From Imbricaverruca yamaguchii (taxonomy: Eukaryota > Arthropoda > Thecostraca > Neoverrucidae): DNA of 64,000 nt. A model generated the notes under the pieces. That model was not told where the DNA came from. It made no database searches and saw nothing but the letters and a program-made list of their open reading frames with translations. The position numbers were made by a program, and so were the translations under genes. The first letter of the stretch is position 1. Every line of letters begins with the position of its first letter. The stretch covers positions 2,731,001 through 2,795,000 of the forward strand of contig JAOTOL010001643.1 in the NCBI GenBank assembly GCA_034440575.1. The letters are read 5' to 3'. This document shows positions 1 to 11,700 of the stretch, piece after piece.

Positions 1-55
1 TATGATGATGAATTGGAGTTCATGGGCGCGTCGACCGGCAAGGTCAATTTGCGCC
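1..55 (+). repeat. Partial copy of a short interspersed repeat (GGGCGC family)
   Basis: The window opens inside a copy of a roughly 60-bp dispersed repeat whose core is a GGAGTTTAGGGGCGC-like block, a variable centre and a GGTCA..TTGCGCC block. Similar copies lie near 7885, 38457 and elsewhere on both strands. It is non-coding. Assignment rests on visible similarity among copies in this window only. Confidence 0.55.
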
Positions 56-323
56 AACAACTGTGTTTACAGAAAATGCGCATGTTCCTACAATAGTCCG
101 TATTCAATAATCATCAGGTGCGGCGATATACATCAAAACGCGCTTCTTGAAGCAAGGTAAAAAGGTCTCCAGACGACACGAAACTAGCCATTCTCTAGTA
201 TTATACACAGAGAAGTGTCGGTACTGGGATGGCGGAGTGGTTAAGGTGTTCCAAGGTAAAAAGGTATCTAGACAGTACAGAACTAGTCACTCTTTAGTAT
301 CGTACACAGAGAAGTGTCGGTGC
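56..323. repeat. 99-bp direct duplication with truncated SINE heads
   Basis: Two adjacent segments (154-252 and 253-351) begin with AAGGTAAAAAGG and run into GAGTGGTTAAGGTGTTC. They are about 80 percent alike at a 99-bp period. Each ends in the A-box-like start of a tRNA-derived SINE, but only the second continues into a full SINE body. The likely history is duplication of the SINE head together with its 5' flank. Positions 56-153 show nothing else recognisable. Confidence 0.6.
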
Positions 324-510
324 GGGGATGACCGAGTGGTTAAGGTGTTCGGCTCTGGGTACCAAAGGTCTCGGATTCGACACTAGCGCCGCTCGGGACA
401 TTTCCCAATACCGCGGCCCACTGGCGAAACAGTGTGGGCGGCGCCATTTGCAGTGAATGTGCATAAGGTGCGTCGTGAACCACCCATTAAATAAACAAAC
501 AAGCAGAAAA
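324..510 (+). mobile_element. tRNA-derived SINE, copy A
   Basis: The 5' part resembles a class II tRNA (Ser/Leu type): GGGGATGACCGAGTGGTTAA matches a pol III A box and CTCGGATTCGACAC a degenerate B box. After this head comes a tRNA-unrelated body (GGGACATTTCCCAAT ... GGCGCGTCGTG-like region ... CCCATTAAATAAAC) that recurs at 1143-1330. The shared head and body show a SINE family rather than a tRNA gene. The acceptor stem is not complementary, so it cannot fold as a functional tRNA. Confidence 0.75.
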
Positions 511-800
511 GTGTGGGTGTTTACCCATGCCAAAATATGGCCTCGTAAAGGTTCCAACAGTATAAACAATTTACTAAAAGAAAATGCACAGTTGGTAGGT
601 CAGAACAGCGTGGGTATAAAGGCTGGTCATCATCTGTCAGCAAATAGCTGTGTATCGCGAAGGCATGCTCATCATCAATTGGCCACGTGCAACTTCCTCC
701 CATCACAAGGTCCATAGTGAGGACTACCACATCCATAGTGCCCGGCTTATAACACTCAGCTTGCAAGGTTTGGAGTTCCAGGCTCGTTGCCATTCGGGCC

Positions 801-802
<2 letters not shown>
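511..802. other. Unassigned non-coding DNA
   Basis: No ORF with domain character, splice-flanked exon or recognisable repeat was found between the SINE and the TA tract. Confidence 0.5.
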
Positions 803-880
<78 letters not shown>

Positions 881-907
881 ACTATGGAGGGGTATATATA
901 TATATTT
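803..907. repeat. (TA)n microsatellite
   Basis: An almost pure TA run of about 60 bp is followed by interrupted TA/CA steps and a second short TA block after ACTATGGAGGGG. Tyr/Ile repeat peptides read across it are artefacts of the dinucleotide repeat. Confidence 0.95.
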
Positions 908-1142
908 TGGAGACGTTCCATCGGCGAGCCCTTCCAATCCGTCAAACAAACCCTGTATTCTATCCTCTGCCTTTGAATTTTGTAGAGCACACACATAGAC
1001 ATGCATAAGTTATTTTTTAACAGCGGTTATACCTACTCGTCAACCCTGTCGCACAATCTTGAACAGTCGCTTTTTCGCTTCCCCGCCGTAGCACGGTGTG
1101 TACACTGTGGAGCTATTCAGATTGATCATACCCGGTGAGAAG

Positions 1143-1330
1143 CGGCGAGGATGGCAGAGTGGTTAGGGTGTCGGTTTATGGGTGCCTAACGTCCCGGGTT
1201 CGGCACTAACGCCGCCCAGGAAGTTTCCCAATCCTGCGGTCCGCCAGCGGAACAGTGGGCGGCGCTATTAGCCGTGAATGTGCATAACTTATAAGGTGCG
1301 TCGTGAACCACCCAATAAACAGGTAAATAG
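1143..1330 (+). mobile_element. tRNA-derived SINE, copy B
   Basis: This is the second member of the family at 324-510. GGATGGCAGAGTGGTTAGGG is the A-box region and CCCGGGTTCGGCAC the B box. The same body follows (GTTTCCCAATCC, GGGCGGCGCTATT, GTGAATGTGCATAA, AAGGTGCGTCGTGAACCACC, AATAAAC). The two copies differ at many positions, so the family is not freshly active. Confidence 0.78.
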
Positions 1331-1439
1331 ACAAGACCCGGTGAACAGAGGACTGCTCCGGTCTCCGGTGACACAAGGCGGGCCACCGTGTCCCCGAGGC
1401 GTCACCAAACCAAGGGATCTACTTAAAGGCAAACCACGT

Positions 1440-1715
1440 CCGTGAAACCAAAGGGCAGACCATGCCCCTGTAGCCAAAAAGCAGATCATGCCGGTGTAAC
1501 CAAAGAACATATGTCCGTTAAACCAAAATGCAGATCATACCCGTTAAACCAAAAGGCGAACCATATCCCTGTAATCAAAAGGCAGATCATGCGCGTGTAA
1601 CCAAAAGGCAGATCATGCCAGTGAAACCGAGAGGCAGATCATGCTCACGTAACCAAAAGACAGATCCTGCCGGTGTAATCAAGGGACATATCATGCCAGT
1701 GAAACCAAGAGCTGC
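1440..1715. repeat. Degenerate 26-bp tandem repeat
   Basis: About ten head-to-tail units of the form GGCAGATCATGCCGGTGTAA plus CCAAAA occur, with substitutions and small indels (for example GATCATACC, GACCATGCC, GATCCTGCC). It is non-coding; the reading frame shifts between units. Confidence 0.8.
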
Positions 1716-3599
1716 TGCGGCCGTTCGTCGGTGAGCGTTAACTTGGCGGCACGGCAGCCACTCCCCAGCTAATGCTACCTTCTGGGTACGGGCAGCCACT
1801 CCCCAGTTAACTACATTCTGGGTCCGTGCCTTCTTTTACCACCTTATGCCCTCCTGGGTACAGGTTGGGTGAGGAGAGGTGTGCCAGGGATCAAACTGAA
1901 ACCAAGGTCCTTTCACACTCGAAGCAGGCGCAATAGCTGACTACACCGCCGTGGTGTCACTCCTAGTATGGAGTACCATGACCATGGCACCATTGCAGGT
2001 CGCATGCATATACATGGCAGCTCGGGCTGCCCTGCTATATTCCGGAAATGCCCTTTGTTCGTGTGATAAAGAAAACATTGTATTATATTGCCATCTGTAT
2101 TTGGCACAAAAAAACGAAAATACCGCTTGAGCTGAAAACAAACGGGAGAACGTAATACAGCTGATACATAATCGAACAGACTGACCAATTCACTGGAGGT
2201 TTACAAGACATCTATATCCCAGAAAGGTAACCTTCGCCAAAATCGGCTTATTTGGTTGTTGCCACCTCCCCACCCCGACAAACGTTCTTGTCACCGAAGT
2301 CCCTCGGCTACATGCGCCAGTGGTGGGTTGGCTGATTATTGGCTTTACGACACATCAACCATTGAGTTGTGTAGCGTCGCCAACCTCTCACGCTGATTGG
2401 CTGAGGGCGAAAAGTAGTGACAGGTGATCGATATAATATGGGTGACAAATAGCAGCAAGTGTACCATGCCGGTGGACAAGCAGCGTACTACATTTACCAA
2501 GCCATCGGTGCATGAGTGCACGCAGTTGTGGTTCCCACACAATCTCTCAACGCGCCAGATTAAAACTAACCAGCAGAACCTCCACTCACACGGATGCATC
2601 CTACGAGGGATTGGTGACACGTCTCTCAGCTATTGTCCACATTTGTCATCCCCTTCCATAATGCTCCGCGGGAAGTGCATATTTTCAGCTTACTTGTACT
2701 AAAATCGAGACCTTTCACTGAAATATATTCCTCCAGATTTAGTCTATCTACCATCCCCAATTCTAGAAGCAGGCATCATCCCATGATCCACAAGATACCC
2801 GAGCAGGTTCCCTCACGGATGGACAGTGGCATGTTTCTCAGGCAGTACAACAGCGCAAGTAGAAAAGTCCACGGGCACGACATGCTACATATAGCTCCTA
2901 TTGATTCAACATTTCACCACAAAGGTGAGATATCCCCGACATAGGGATTCCAAACACGTTATTGGCGAATGTCCAGCCCTGGAATTGCGTTTTCAATAAG
3001 TAACTGGTGGGTCCTGATCCAATAAAGCAGCAATTCTCATCCGAAGGATGATATACAATCCCCGTGAATGTAGGTAATCAAGGGAGAACGAAGGTACGTG
3101 ATGACAAATGGCACAATGTGTGATGAGAGCTGCACGTTGTATTTCGTGTGGAACTAAAACATAATTGTCATATGTGTACGGAAAATAACACGAACACCAT
3201 GCCACTGCACTAAACGCAGAGTGCAAAAATTCAGCCCTTGTCATGAATTGGAATCGAGATGACTAACTGTTGACCAGTACGGGCCTAGAGACGACACCAC
3301 GTTGCACGAGTTAGAGCGTTCGGACACATATGTTCCGTCACAAAGCTTCTTTATACGCAGTCATGGTACATAGAGGAGAATGAAACCAACATTTGATGCT
3401 GGCTTCTTTCGACACGTGACACTGCTGGGTCACAACTTCTCAAGCAGACTACAGTTTTACGTCCAGTTAGGAACATCTTCATAAGTATTTACTAACACGT
3501 GTAAATGTCTACTCGGTTTTCGCCGATCACCCTAGCACACCTGCACAGCTATGTGAACGAGGGACCTTAATCGAGGAGTTGCATGTGCTCACATCAGCC
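1716..3599. other. Non-coding stretch with SINE-like debris
   Basis: No gene is supported here. A motif around 2385-2435 (CTCACGCTGATTGGCTGAGGGCGAAAAGTAGTGACAGG-like) recurs near 30055 and 32560, marking another dispersed repeat. GGCTGATTATTGGCTTTACG at 2331 resembles the start of the GGGCGC short-repeat family. The rest holds only short chance ORFs. Confidence 0.4.
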
Positions 3600-4125
3600 C
3601 AGACAGAGCGGGGAGCCTGCACCACTTCTGAGCAGGGAAAGCGTCTGACGCCACTCCTGGACAGACATACGACACCAACCGGGTCAGAGTGGGGAGCCTG
3701 CACCACTTCTGAGCAGGGAAAGCGTCTGACGCCACTCCTGGACAGATATACGACACCAACCGGGTCAGAGTGGGGAGCCTGCACCACTTCTGAGCAGGGC
3801 AAGCGTCTGACGCCACTCCTGGACAGACATACGACACCAACCGGGTCAGAGTGGGGAGCCTGCACCACTTCTGAGCAGGGAAAGCGTCTGACGCCACTCC
3901 TGGACAGACATACGACACCAACCGGGTCAGAGTGGGGAGCCTGCACCACTTCTGAGCAGGGAAAGCGTCTGACGCCACTCCTGGACAGACATACGACACC
4001 AACCGGGTCAGAGCGGGGAGCCTGCACCACTTCTGAGCAGGGAAAACGTCTGACGCCACTCCTGGACAGACATACGACACCCACCGGGTCAGAGCGGGGA
4101 GCCCGCACCGCTCCTGAGCAGGACA
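3600..4125. repeat. 81-bp minisatellite, about 6.5 copies
   Basis: Units starting GGGTCAGAGT(G/C)GGGAGCC recur at 3681, 3762, 3843, 3924, 4005 and 4086 with an exact 81-bp period and only a few substitutions. Because 81 is divisible by 3, long open frames run through it on both strands with a 27-residue period. None of these frames has a convincing ATG start, and no domain is visible, so coding is unsupported. The array lies downstream of the sulfotransferase gene. Confidence 0.92.
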
Positions 4126-5161
4126 CCACTCATAGACAGGCAGACGATACGCAGATGCCGCCCCCGACGGCCCGACTGACAACTTACGATACGCAGTCGT
4201 CACCTGACGCTGACGTGGTTTCTTGTTTGATGCATATGTGTCAAGGTGAAGTGAGAACCCCACCACAATGCCTTTTGTACATCGTTTCGCTCTATCTCTA
4301 CTGCGACTTCCTGCCAGCTACACATACCCCTGGGTATGCTGGCACTTGTCCCCGACTGTTGTCCCCTAGACACCCTCTGGCTACTTGGCGGTTCCCCGAC
4401 ACAAAATAATTGTCACGCCTCTGGCACATTACAATAAGAAAGGACCACAACGGGCACCGAAAACAAATTGAGGAACCATCAGGGAACAAGATACATAATT
4501 GCTACGCAAACACAACAAGGTGTGGGCTACCAAACGTAAGCTGTCAATCTTATTCACGTTCCACGGACGGCTAATGATAATCACACGACTGTCAGTGAGG
4601 TAACAACTGCGACTGGCAGCTTAACAACTTATAAAGAACACACAAGTTCCAGTGGCAGCAGCAGAAACCTGGATGCCAGGTTTATCATATTGATATGATT
4701 AATTAGATATTACTGTCTGATGCGTTACTAACTCACAATGCCACAATATGACGAGAGGCTATGCAGCGCATTAAGGTACCAGTTTGTTGTACAAACGATT
4801 CCCCAAATAACTCGCAATTTCCACACAACACAGCGCACGACACTGCCGCCACTGAAACGCAGTACAAAATAAAGATATCAAAACTGCTTACCAACTAGAC
4901 ATGCTATGATTATCCCCTATCCTCTATCCCCTTCCCGTCCCACACAGGACACGCATGTCGATCAGCTGATAAATGCGACGCCGTCGTCAGGGCCGCGGGC
5001 GCCTCGCCGCGACGTCCCGCCCACGAGCCGTAAAAAAATCAGGTAAAATGCGCCTGAGCTGCTGTGTACCCGCTGAGCCGCCGCCGGGCCGCCGCCGGGC
5101 CGGGGTGTCGTGAGGCCCGCCGGTGCGTCCGATCAGATGGCGCGATCGCCCGCCGCACAGG
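4126..5161. other. 3' flank of the sulfotransferase gene
   Basis: This stretch lies beyond the stop codon of the minus-strand HS3ST gene. It should contain the 3' UTR, but I see no clear AATAAA on the minus strand close to the stop, so the transcript end is not placed. The final 200 bp is GC-rich, like the adjoining exon. Confidence 0.4.
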
Positions 5162-5701
5162 TCACACGACCGGCCACGAGAAGTTCCGCCCCGCCAGTCG
5201 GTAGAACTTGCGGTTGTGCGGCACAAAGAACCGGTAGAGCGTGGCCAACAGGCCCCGGTCGGCGTCCGGGTGCTTCCGCCCCTTGGACGCGGCCAGACAC
5301 TTTGGGTTGCCACCCTGGCGCGCTATGCAGTAGAATCCCTTGGTGGCGTTGAAGTAGAAGTGCGACTGGTTGAGGTAGGGCGGCAGGTCCAGGTGGCGCT
5401 CGACGCGCCGCAGCTCGGGCAGCGGGTCGGTGATCAGCCGGTCACCGTTGACGAGCAGCAGCGAGCCGCGCGCGAAGTACTCGAGCCAGCGGCGCAGGTG
5501 CCGGTGGTAGAGCGACGTCTTGACCAGCTTCGACTCGGTGCGCACGCTTCCGTCCGCGTTGAGCACCATCTCCGGCAGGCGCAGCGGCTCCTTGCCCTGG
5601 TGAGCCCACTTCTCCACGTGCTGGGTGTAGTCGGATATGAGCCGCGTCACGGGCTCCCGCACCACCAGGATCAGGCGAATGTTGGGGTTCATCCGGAACA
5701 T
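5162..5701 (-). CDS. HS3ST5: HS3ST coding exon 3 (C-terminal half)
   Basis: It codes residues 144-322 plus a TGA stop. The acceptor is GGCCGACACAG before ATGTTCCGG. Visible elements are VVREPVTRLISDYTQ (3'-phosphate binding), GDRLITDPLPELRRVE, two N-glycosylation sequons (NQS, NAT), and the conserved cysteine pair around KCLAASKGRKHP. One long 3' exon for the sulfotransferase core is common in this family. Confidence 0.94.
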   Translation of the reverse strand: MFRMNPNIRLILVVREPVTRLISDYTQHVEKWAHQGKEPLRLPEMVLNADGSVRTESKLVKTSLYHRHLRRWLEYFARGSLLLVNGDRLITDPLPELRRVERHLDLPPYLNQSHFYFNATKGFYCIARQGGNPKCLAASKGRKHPDADRGLLATLYRFFVPHNRKFYRLAGRNFSWPVV

Positions 5702-8700
5702 CTGTGTCGGCCGACACGCACCGTCAGAGGAGGCCAGCACACGCACCAGGGATCAAACACGGGGAGACAGTACGCAGGCAGATAACACATACGGTACGTA
5801 CCCAGCGTAGGGAGCTGACTCGCGGAATACACAACGCGGAACACATGATTACAACACAGCGCCGATGTACAACACTTAATGTGCCTCTCGTCATATTGTA
5901 GTATTGTGAATTAGTAACGTATTAGACGGCAATATGTAATTAATCATATCAAGCCGATGAAACTGACACACATGACAACAACACAGCGCCGACACATTGT
6001 ATTACAACACAGCGCCGACACATTCGATTACAATACAGAGCCGACAAGCACAGAACACAAAGCCGACATACTGGACTATAACACAGAGCCGACACACTGG
6101 ATTACAACAGAGCCGACAAGCACACAACTTACCCCTACACTATTGGTCTCTATTTAAAACTATAAAACTACTCTGAATAAACAGCAAAAAGTACTTCAAT
6201 TGTTTACTTTGCGGGCTGTGAGCCCAGGCAATCCAGTAGTCATATTGCATCTGCTATGTTGCACAGTATGCATCCAGTAATTTCACGCTAACGTCATCCT
6301 AAATGTATCATCACACTCCTGGTACACGGACCCATAAGGCACAAATATGGAACATGGAGAAGATAACGGATAGGTCACAAAGAATTGCAATATGAAAATA
6401 TCATGCGAATCAGTCGTATGTATCAAACGTTCCACAAGGTAGGACCGGGCTGAAACACATGCGACTAGAGAAAGTTCCGGTAGCTACCCGGGACCAAAAA
6501 CTACACCATAAGAGTTCCTGGGTCAAACTCAGCACGGTATTTATGCAGCTTCAAAAGGCGTTCATTTCCATTATGGATGACCAGTCATATTTAACAGTTA
6601 AAAAGCCCCGATGTAGAAGCCAATAGGGATTGATACTCAGACAACAGAGAGCGTTGTTCGGAATGTTCGTTTTAAAGCAGCCCCAAATTTCCGAAGACAT
6701 TTATGGTCTGGGTATTCATATCTAGCAGAAGACTAAAGTCGTCAAATGATCTGCTACAGAGCATCCATGGACGGCAAAACGTACAAGGAACAGCTACCTG
6801 TTGTTAAAAAAAACAGAAATCAGCGCACCCCGTAAAACCCATACACGAGAAGCTGAAGCTACCCGCAGTGCCACGTGCCGACAATCCGCCCACAACCCCA
6901 GAACTTCTACCGATCGTCCGACCGATCGAACTGTTCTGGACGCTATTCAGGAACGAGATTTCCATAGATGGCTCGAGTTCGGAGAATCCGACTCAGCTGA
7001 AGTATCCATGCCTGCGAAGTCTCCGCGAACCCACTGTCTCCGCCCCCATGAAACTGAAGACCTTCAACCCCCATGTTGATGGAGTACGTGAAGAGAAACG
7101 CACGCCACCTGGCCGACTGCGGATTGAAAGCTTCGTCACGTGACCAAAAAATGTCGTCACACACACGCGTCGTGCTGGCGAGCCCGGCAGAAAGCGAACG
7201 CCCACGCCTACCTTGCAAGGGCACATCAAGAACAAAACAATAACGCACGGTGTACGTACATAAAGGTGCCCTAAAACCCCAAGTGAAGTTTCTCAGAACA
7301 TCTAAGGCGTCGTCCAGCTGTGCACACCGTGTGCGGAACCACTGGCACGCGCGCGGCGCGTGCTGTTGATCTCGACCGGCCGACCGACAGACACGGCGCA
7401 TGCACACGGCCGCCCACCGGCCGACCGCCGACATAAACCGGCTGGCCCATCGATCAGTGCGCGGGCACCGATTCCTCGCGGGACGTGGCCTGTGGCGCCT
7501 CACGATACCGTCAACACAGCAGCGCAAGGTGCACCGCCAGTCAGCTGGCTGCCGCTACGACGGCAGCGGCGCCTCGGCGGCCCGGTCAGCTGATGTGCCC
7601 ACTCGCAATGTGGTGAGCTTTTGGTTCGGCCGGACCGCCGACGGCCATCCGTCTGAGAGGTAGCTGCCGATGGGGACGTTGCCGCGACATGGTCAGACGT
7701 CACGTCGCCGGGTGGATGCCAGCCGGCCGTCACTCGCGGCAGTCGGCTGATGAGCACCATCTGCTCTCGAGCCGACGTAGACGGAGGCGTTCTCGACGGC
7801 AACTCCATAGGAGGGAGCAAATAGGGCCATCAGAGGACGATGACACAGCTATGCAGGTGCATTGTGTGTGGTAAACTACGTGGTGGTGGTGGTGGTGGAT
7901 TGGAGTTTAGGGGCGCGTCGACATCAAGGGTCACTTTGCACCCATGTGGTAAGCTACGTGGTTGGTGTTGTCGGTGGCGCCTTTCTCAACCGAATGACAA
8001 TGGCTAAAAAATATACCTCAGAACCGCTGTGAAAATCGCTTCGATTGCACTCGCCGACGACGCAGTCAAGCATCGAGTCATAGCGCAGCAGTGTTCTGCT
8101 CTGCGGTACCGAGACAGGGGCACAGCCCGTCCGTCCGAGAGCCCGCCACAGGTCGGGACCTGACTGATCGCAAGTGGGCAAAACCGTGACCAAAACGTTC
8201 CGAAAACTGACACGTACAGACGGACAGACAGACAGACTTTATTGATGTCATCCACAATTGACTCGTGGCTATTATGATATCGCGTCAAATGGATAAAACA
8301 ACACAGCACAAAAGGTGAAAAACAGATTAAAAATAAAAATAAATAAAATACAGCAAGTCGAGCAGTCAATCAGTCCGGCACGGGCGGCACGTCGAGCAGG
8401 TACTGCCATAGGTGGCGACCAAATATCGACACGGGAAGTCGCGTCACGTGGCCTCGTGCATGGTCGCTGATGAAAAAAAAACTGAAATCCGATAGCGTTT
8501 TTTTAAAATTCGGACAGGAGCTTGAAGCTACGATGCATGTTGCTGCCGCACCACGCCAGTAGTTACGGCTCGAACGGGTCAGACTGTGCGGCCTGTTGCC
8601 GTGACGTTACGCACCTCCACTCAGTGGAAGCCAACTGACGCTCTACTGGTCAGTTAGTTAGTTATTGGGGTTTAGGGGCGCTTCAACTACATATGTCGCG

Positions 8701-11700
8701 TAGCGCCCGCTGACAGAGACTGCACCAAATGACACTTGCATTGCAGCAGAATATGTCGGGGACGACCTTTGCTACTGCAGCAGCATAAACAAGTTTTCGT
8801 CAGTGCCGACGACGGACAAAGTTGCTGTTCATAGCTCAAACAGACGTGGTGCGCACGTGCCACTGAACTGCATACGAAAGTGACGTTTGTTTGCAATGTA
8901 AATTCACTTCATCGATCATTGAAACTCAACAAATCAAGCCCCACATACCAGCAAATTGCACTTCAGAGCCGATACGTCCAATGGGCGAAAGTCACCTGAA
9001 CACGATGACTGACGCCCCATACCTCCGGGAAACGGACGGCGACTTTTCCTAGGGGGAGATGCATGGCGGCTCGAACGCCTCCAGCATCCGCTGGCATTAT
9101 TCCCATGTTTCCGCAAACTTCCACCAATACCACGGGCATCGGCCCGTCGCATTGGTGGAAGTTTGCGGAGACATGGGAAGAGTATCCAGGCACCTTTATA
9201 TATTGACCAGATATTTCACGTTTGGATCACAGTCCGTAACATGCAGAAGGCTATATACGCATGTTGGAAGCACGGTGGTGCGACAGTATGCGGCACCAAC
9301 TTTCGGAATTGAGCCCCCTCCCTCCACAGAGGGAGGGGGGATCCCCTCCAAGAGGGAGGGACTCGCCTCCGGAAGGTGGCGCCGCATACTGTCACACCAC
9401 CGTGCTTCCAATGCGTGCACCAGTCATATCCCAGAGGGGGAGGGGCGTGGCCGACGACACCCGGCCGGTAGTATGGACCCTACATGGACAAGGGTCGCAC
9501 GCAAGGTTGGATTCACACTTTGGAATCCTGGTTGTGGAGAGGAAAATCTGTGAACATTCCAAGCTGAAGAAGGCAATTTTCATCTGCTACTGACACCAGT
9601 AACTTGATTTCCTTCCTCCTAACAGTAAGCTGTATGCATGCGTAACAACGGAAAGAGGTTGCAGCTATTTTCAAACAATTTCATTCATATTTTGGCAACA
9701 AAGGGGTTTGCATCATCTCTTGGAGACGATGTCACTGCATCCCGAAATGCACGTGGAAACCGAACACAGCATAAGCTAGCTTCTCACGTGAGCGAAGTTT
9801 TTACTATCATAATAAATTTCCATGGAACTTCACAACATGCAACTGTAGGAGCTGTTACTTCTTTCACCGCAGTCGAATCCTGGCTTCTGTGCCGCCACAA
9901 TCTTGCAACCATATAAGATGTTCTTCCGTCGATATTAGCCTTTGCCCGCTCTGCCGATATTAGCCTTTGCTATTGTCGATATTAGCCTTCCTCCTATCAC
10001 ATTACCAAAATGTTCGACTTCATCACGGGTTTTGACGTCTTCGTATGGTACCCACTGCTCTACGAAAAACGAATTCCAGGACACGTCCCGGAGAGGATAA
10101 TGTTCTGGAAGGACAACATCTAGGACAGCGCCGTGTTAAAACCTGAATCACATGTCACATGGCGGGAGTCTCCACACCTGGCGCCGACCGGCCGACAGTA
10201 CCTGGAGCTGACACGAGCAACACGATCAACAGGTGGCTAACAGCACCCTTGCCACACCCGAGCACGTGCCACCGACGAGGCCGACATCCGCTGACGTGAC
10301 CCGGCCCGACGTGTTCACATGACATTTTTGTGTTAAAGATAAGGCCGGAATTTTGGTGAGTTTCAATAGCAACTCTGCAACAAAATACTTGTCGAACTAT
10401 ATAACAATCAATGATTGATTGAATTATCAACTGTAAGAGGCATTTCTCACGGTTTGACCAATCATACAGGTATAATTTCGCTGCAAAATACTTTCTTTAA
10501 TGGACAGAACAATGACATACTGATGAATCAGCGACGAAGTATCACCGAACAATATCCCCAAACAACACAGCACGACAATGGAGTAGGAACAAACGTGACG
10601 AAACTGTTCACGAACTGAGTAAAAACACAGTACGAACTAAACAGCACAGGGTGGAGGCTTTAAACGATATGCATACTTAAAGCCTGCACTCATTCAGAAC
10701 GAAAACATTGCTTGCCAAAGTGTAATTCTCAACAAAAATATGTGACCGTGGAAACCGTGCCAAAGTGCCGATAGCGGCGTCGTCAGATGTGCGCGTCGCC
10801 GAGTAGGCGGGGCCACTGACCCGTGGAGGTACGGCGGCCGTGACGAAGTAGCTGGGCGACTTCTCCACCGTCAGCTGGTTGTCGAACGAGAACGGCATCC
10901 GCTTGCGGTACCACTCGAGGCCGTGCTTGTAATTATCGTCCCGATCGAAGAAGTGCACCTCACGCGACGCCCGCATGATCTGCGGATAGGTACACGCTGT
11001 CAGTGCGACGGGACACGATGGTAGTTGCCACTGAGCGGTGGACGCACAGACCATCATACAAGTGGCACCGGGCGGAATGAAAATGCTTTAGCACTCGCAC
11101 GTCCGGTGGTCCGCGCCAACTTCGCATGTCCGGGGGGGGCAGATGTCTGCCCCCATAAGATATCTGGAACTATGCTAGCTAGCGATAAACGGAAAACGGC
11201 GTTGGATAGCTGGTGACGGGCTCTATCGAAAGTGTTTCGGTAATTTTTTCGCTCAGGTCAACATTCAGGTCACTGGGTCATGATATGTCAAATTCGACCA
11301 GATCAGGTGGGACTCAGATATTGACGTATATCTCAGGACGTGTAACAGATAGAAACAAATGGCGAACTCTATTCCACAGTCCTTGAAATGCGATACCGAA
11401 AATTGGCGGTGTAATTTAAGGTCAGGTCAACAGAAACTCAGGTCAAGGTCATGAAGTCATGACGTCAGGTCAAGGCCTAGGGAGGTCATGCAAGGTATCA
11501 ATCGACACGTCTTGACGATACAAGCACAATGACGGTAATTTCAGCCTTCTAGCTCAATGCAGTGCGATGTAATGCGCATAAATGTGTAGTGATCTCAGGT
11601 GACCTCAGAGACCTTGGTGAGGTCACTGAGCAAAAATGTCAGCGGTAACATTGAGCATAGCTTCCATCTACACGCCACAACCGTTGTGAGATCACTCCGA

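Noticed and set aside
324..1220. tRNA-Ser or tRNA-Leu genes
   Set aside because: A and B boxes are present, but acceptor stems do not pair and both copies continue into the same tRNA-unrelated body, so they are SINEs.
3579..4409. 276-codon plus frame and 200-225-codon minus frames
   Set aside because: They exist because an 81-bp repeat preserves frame on both strands. The apparent starts are not ATG and no domain is visible.
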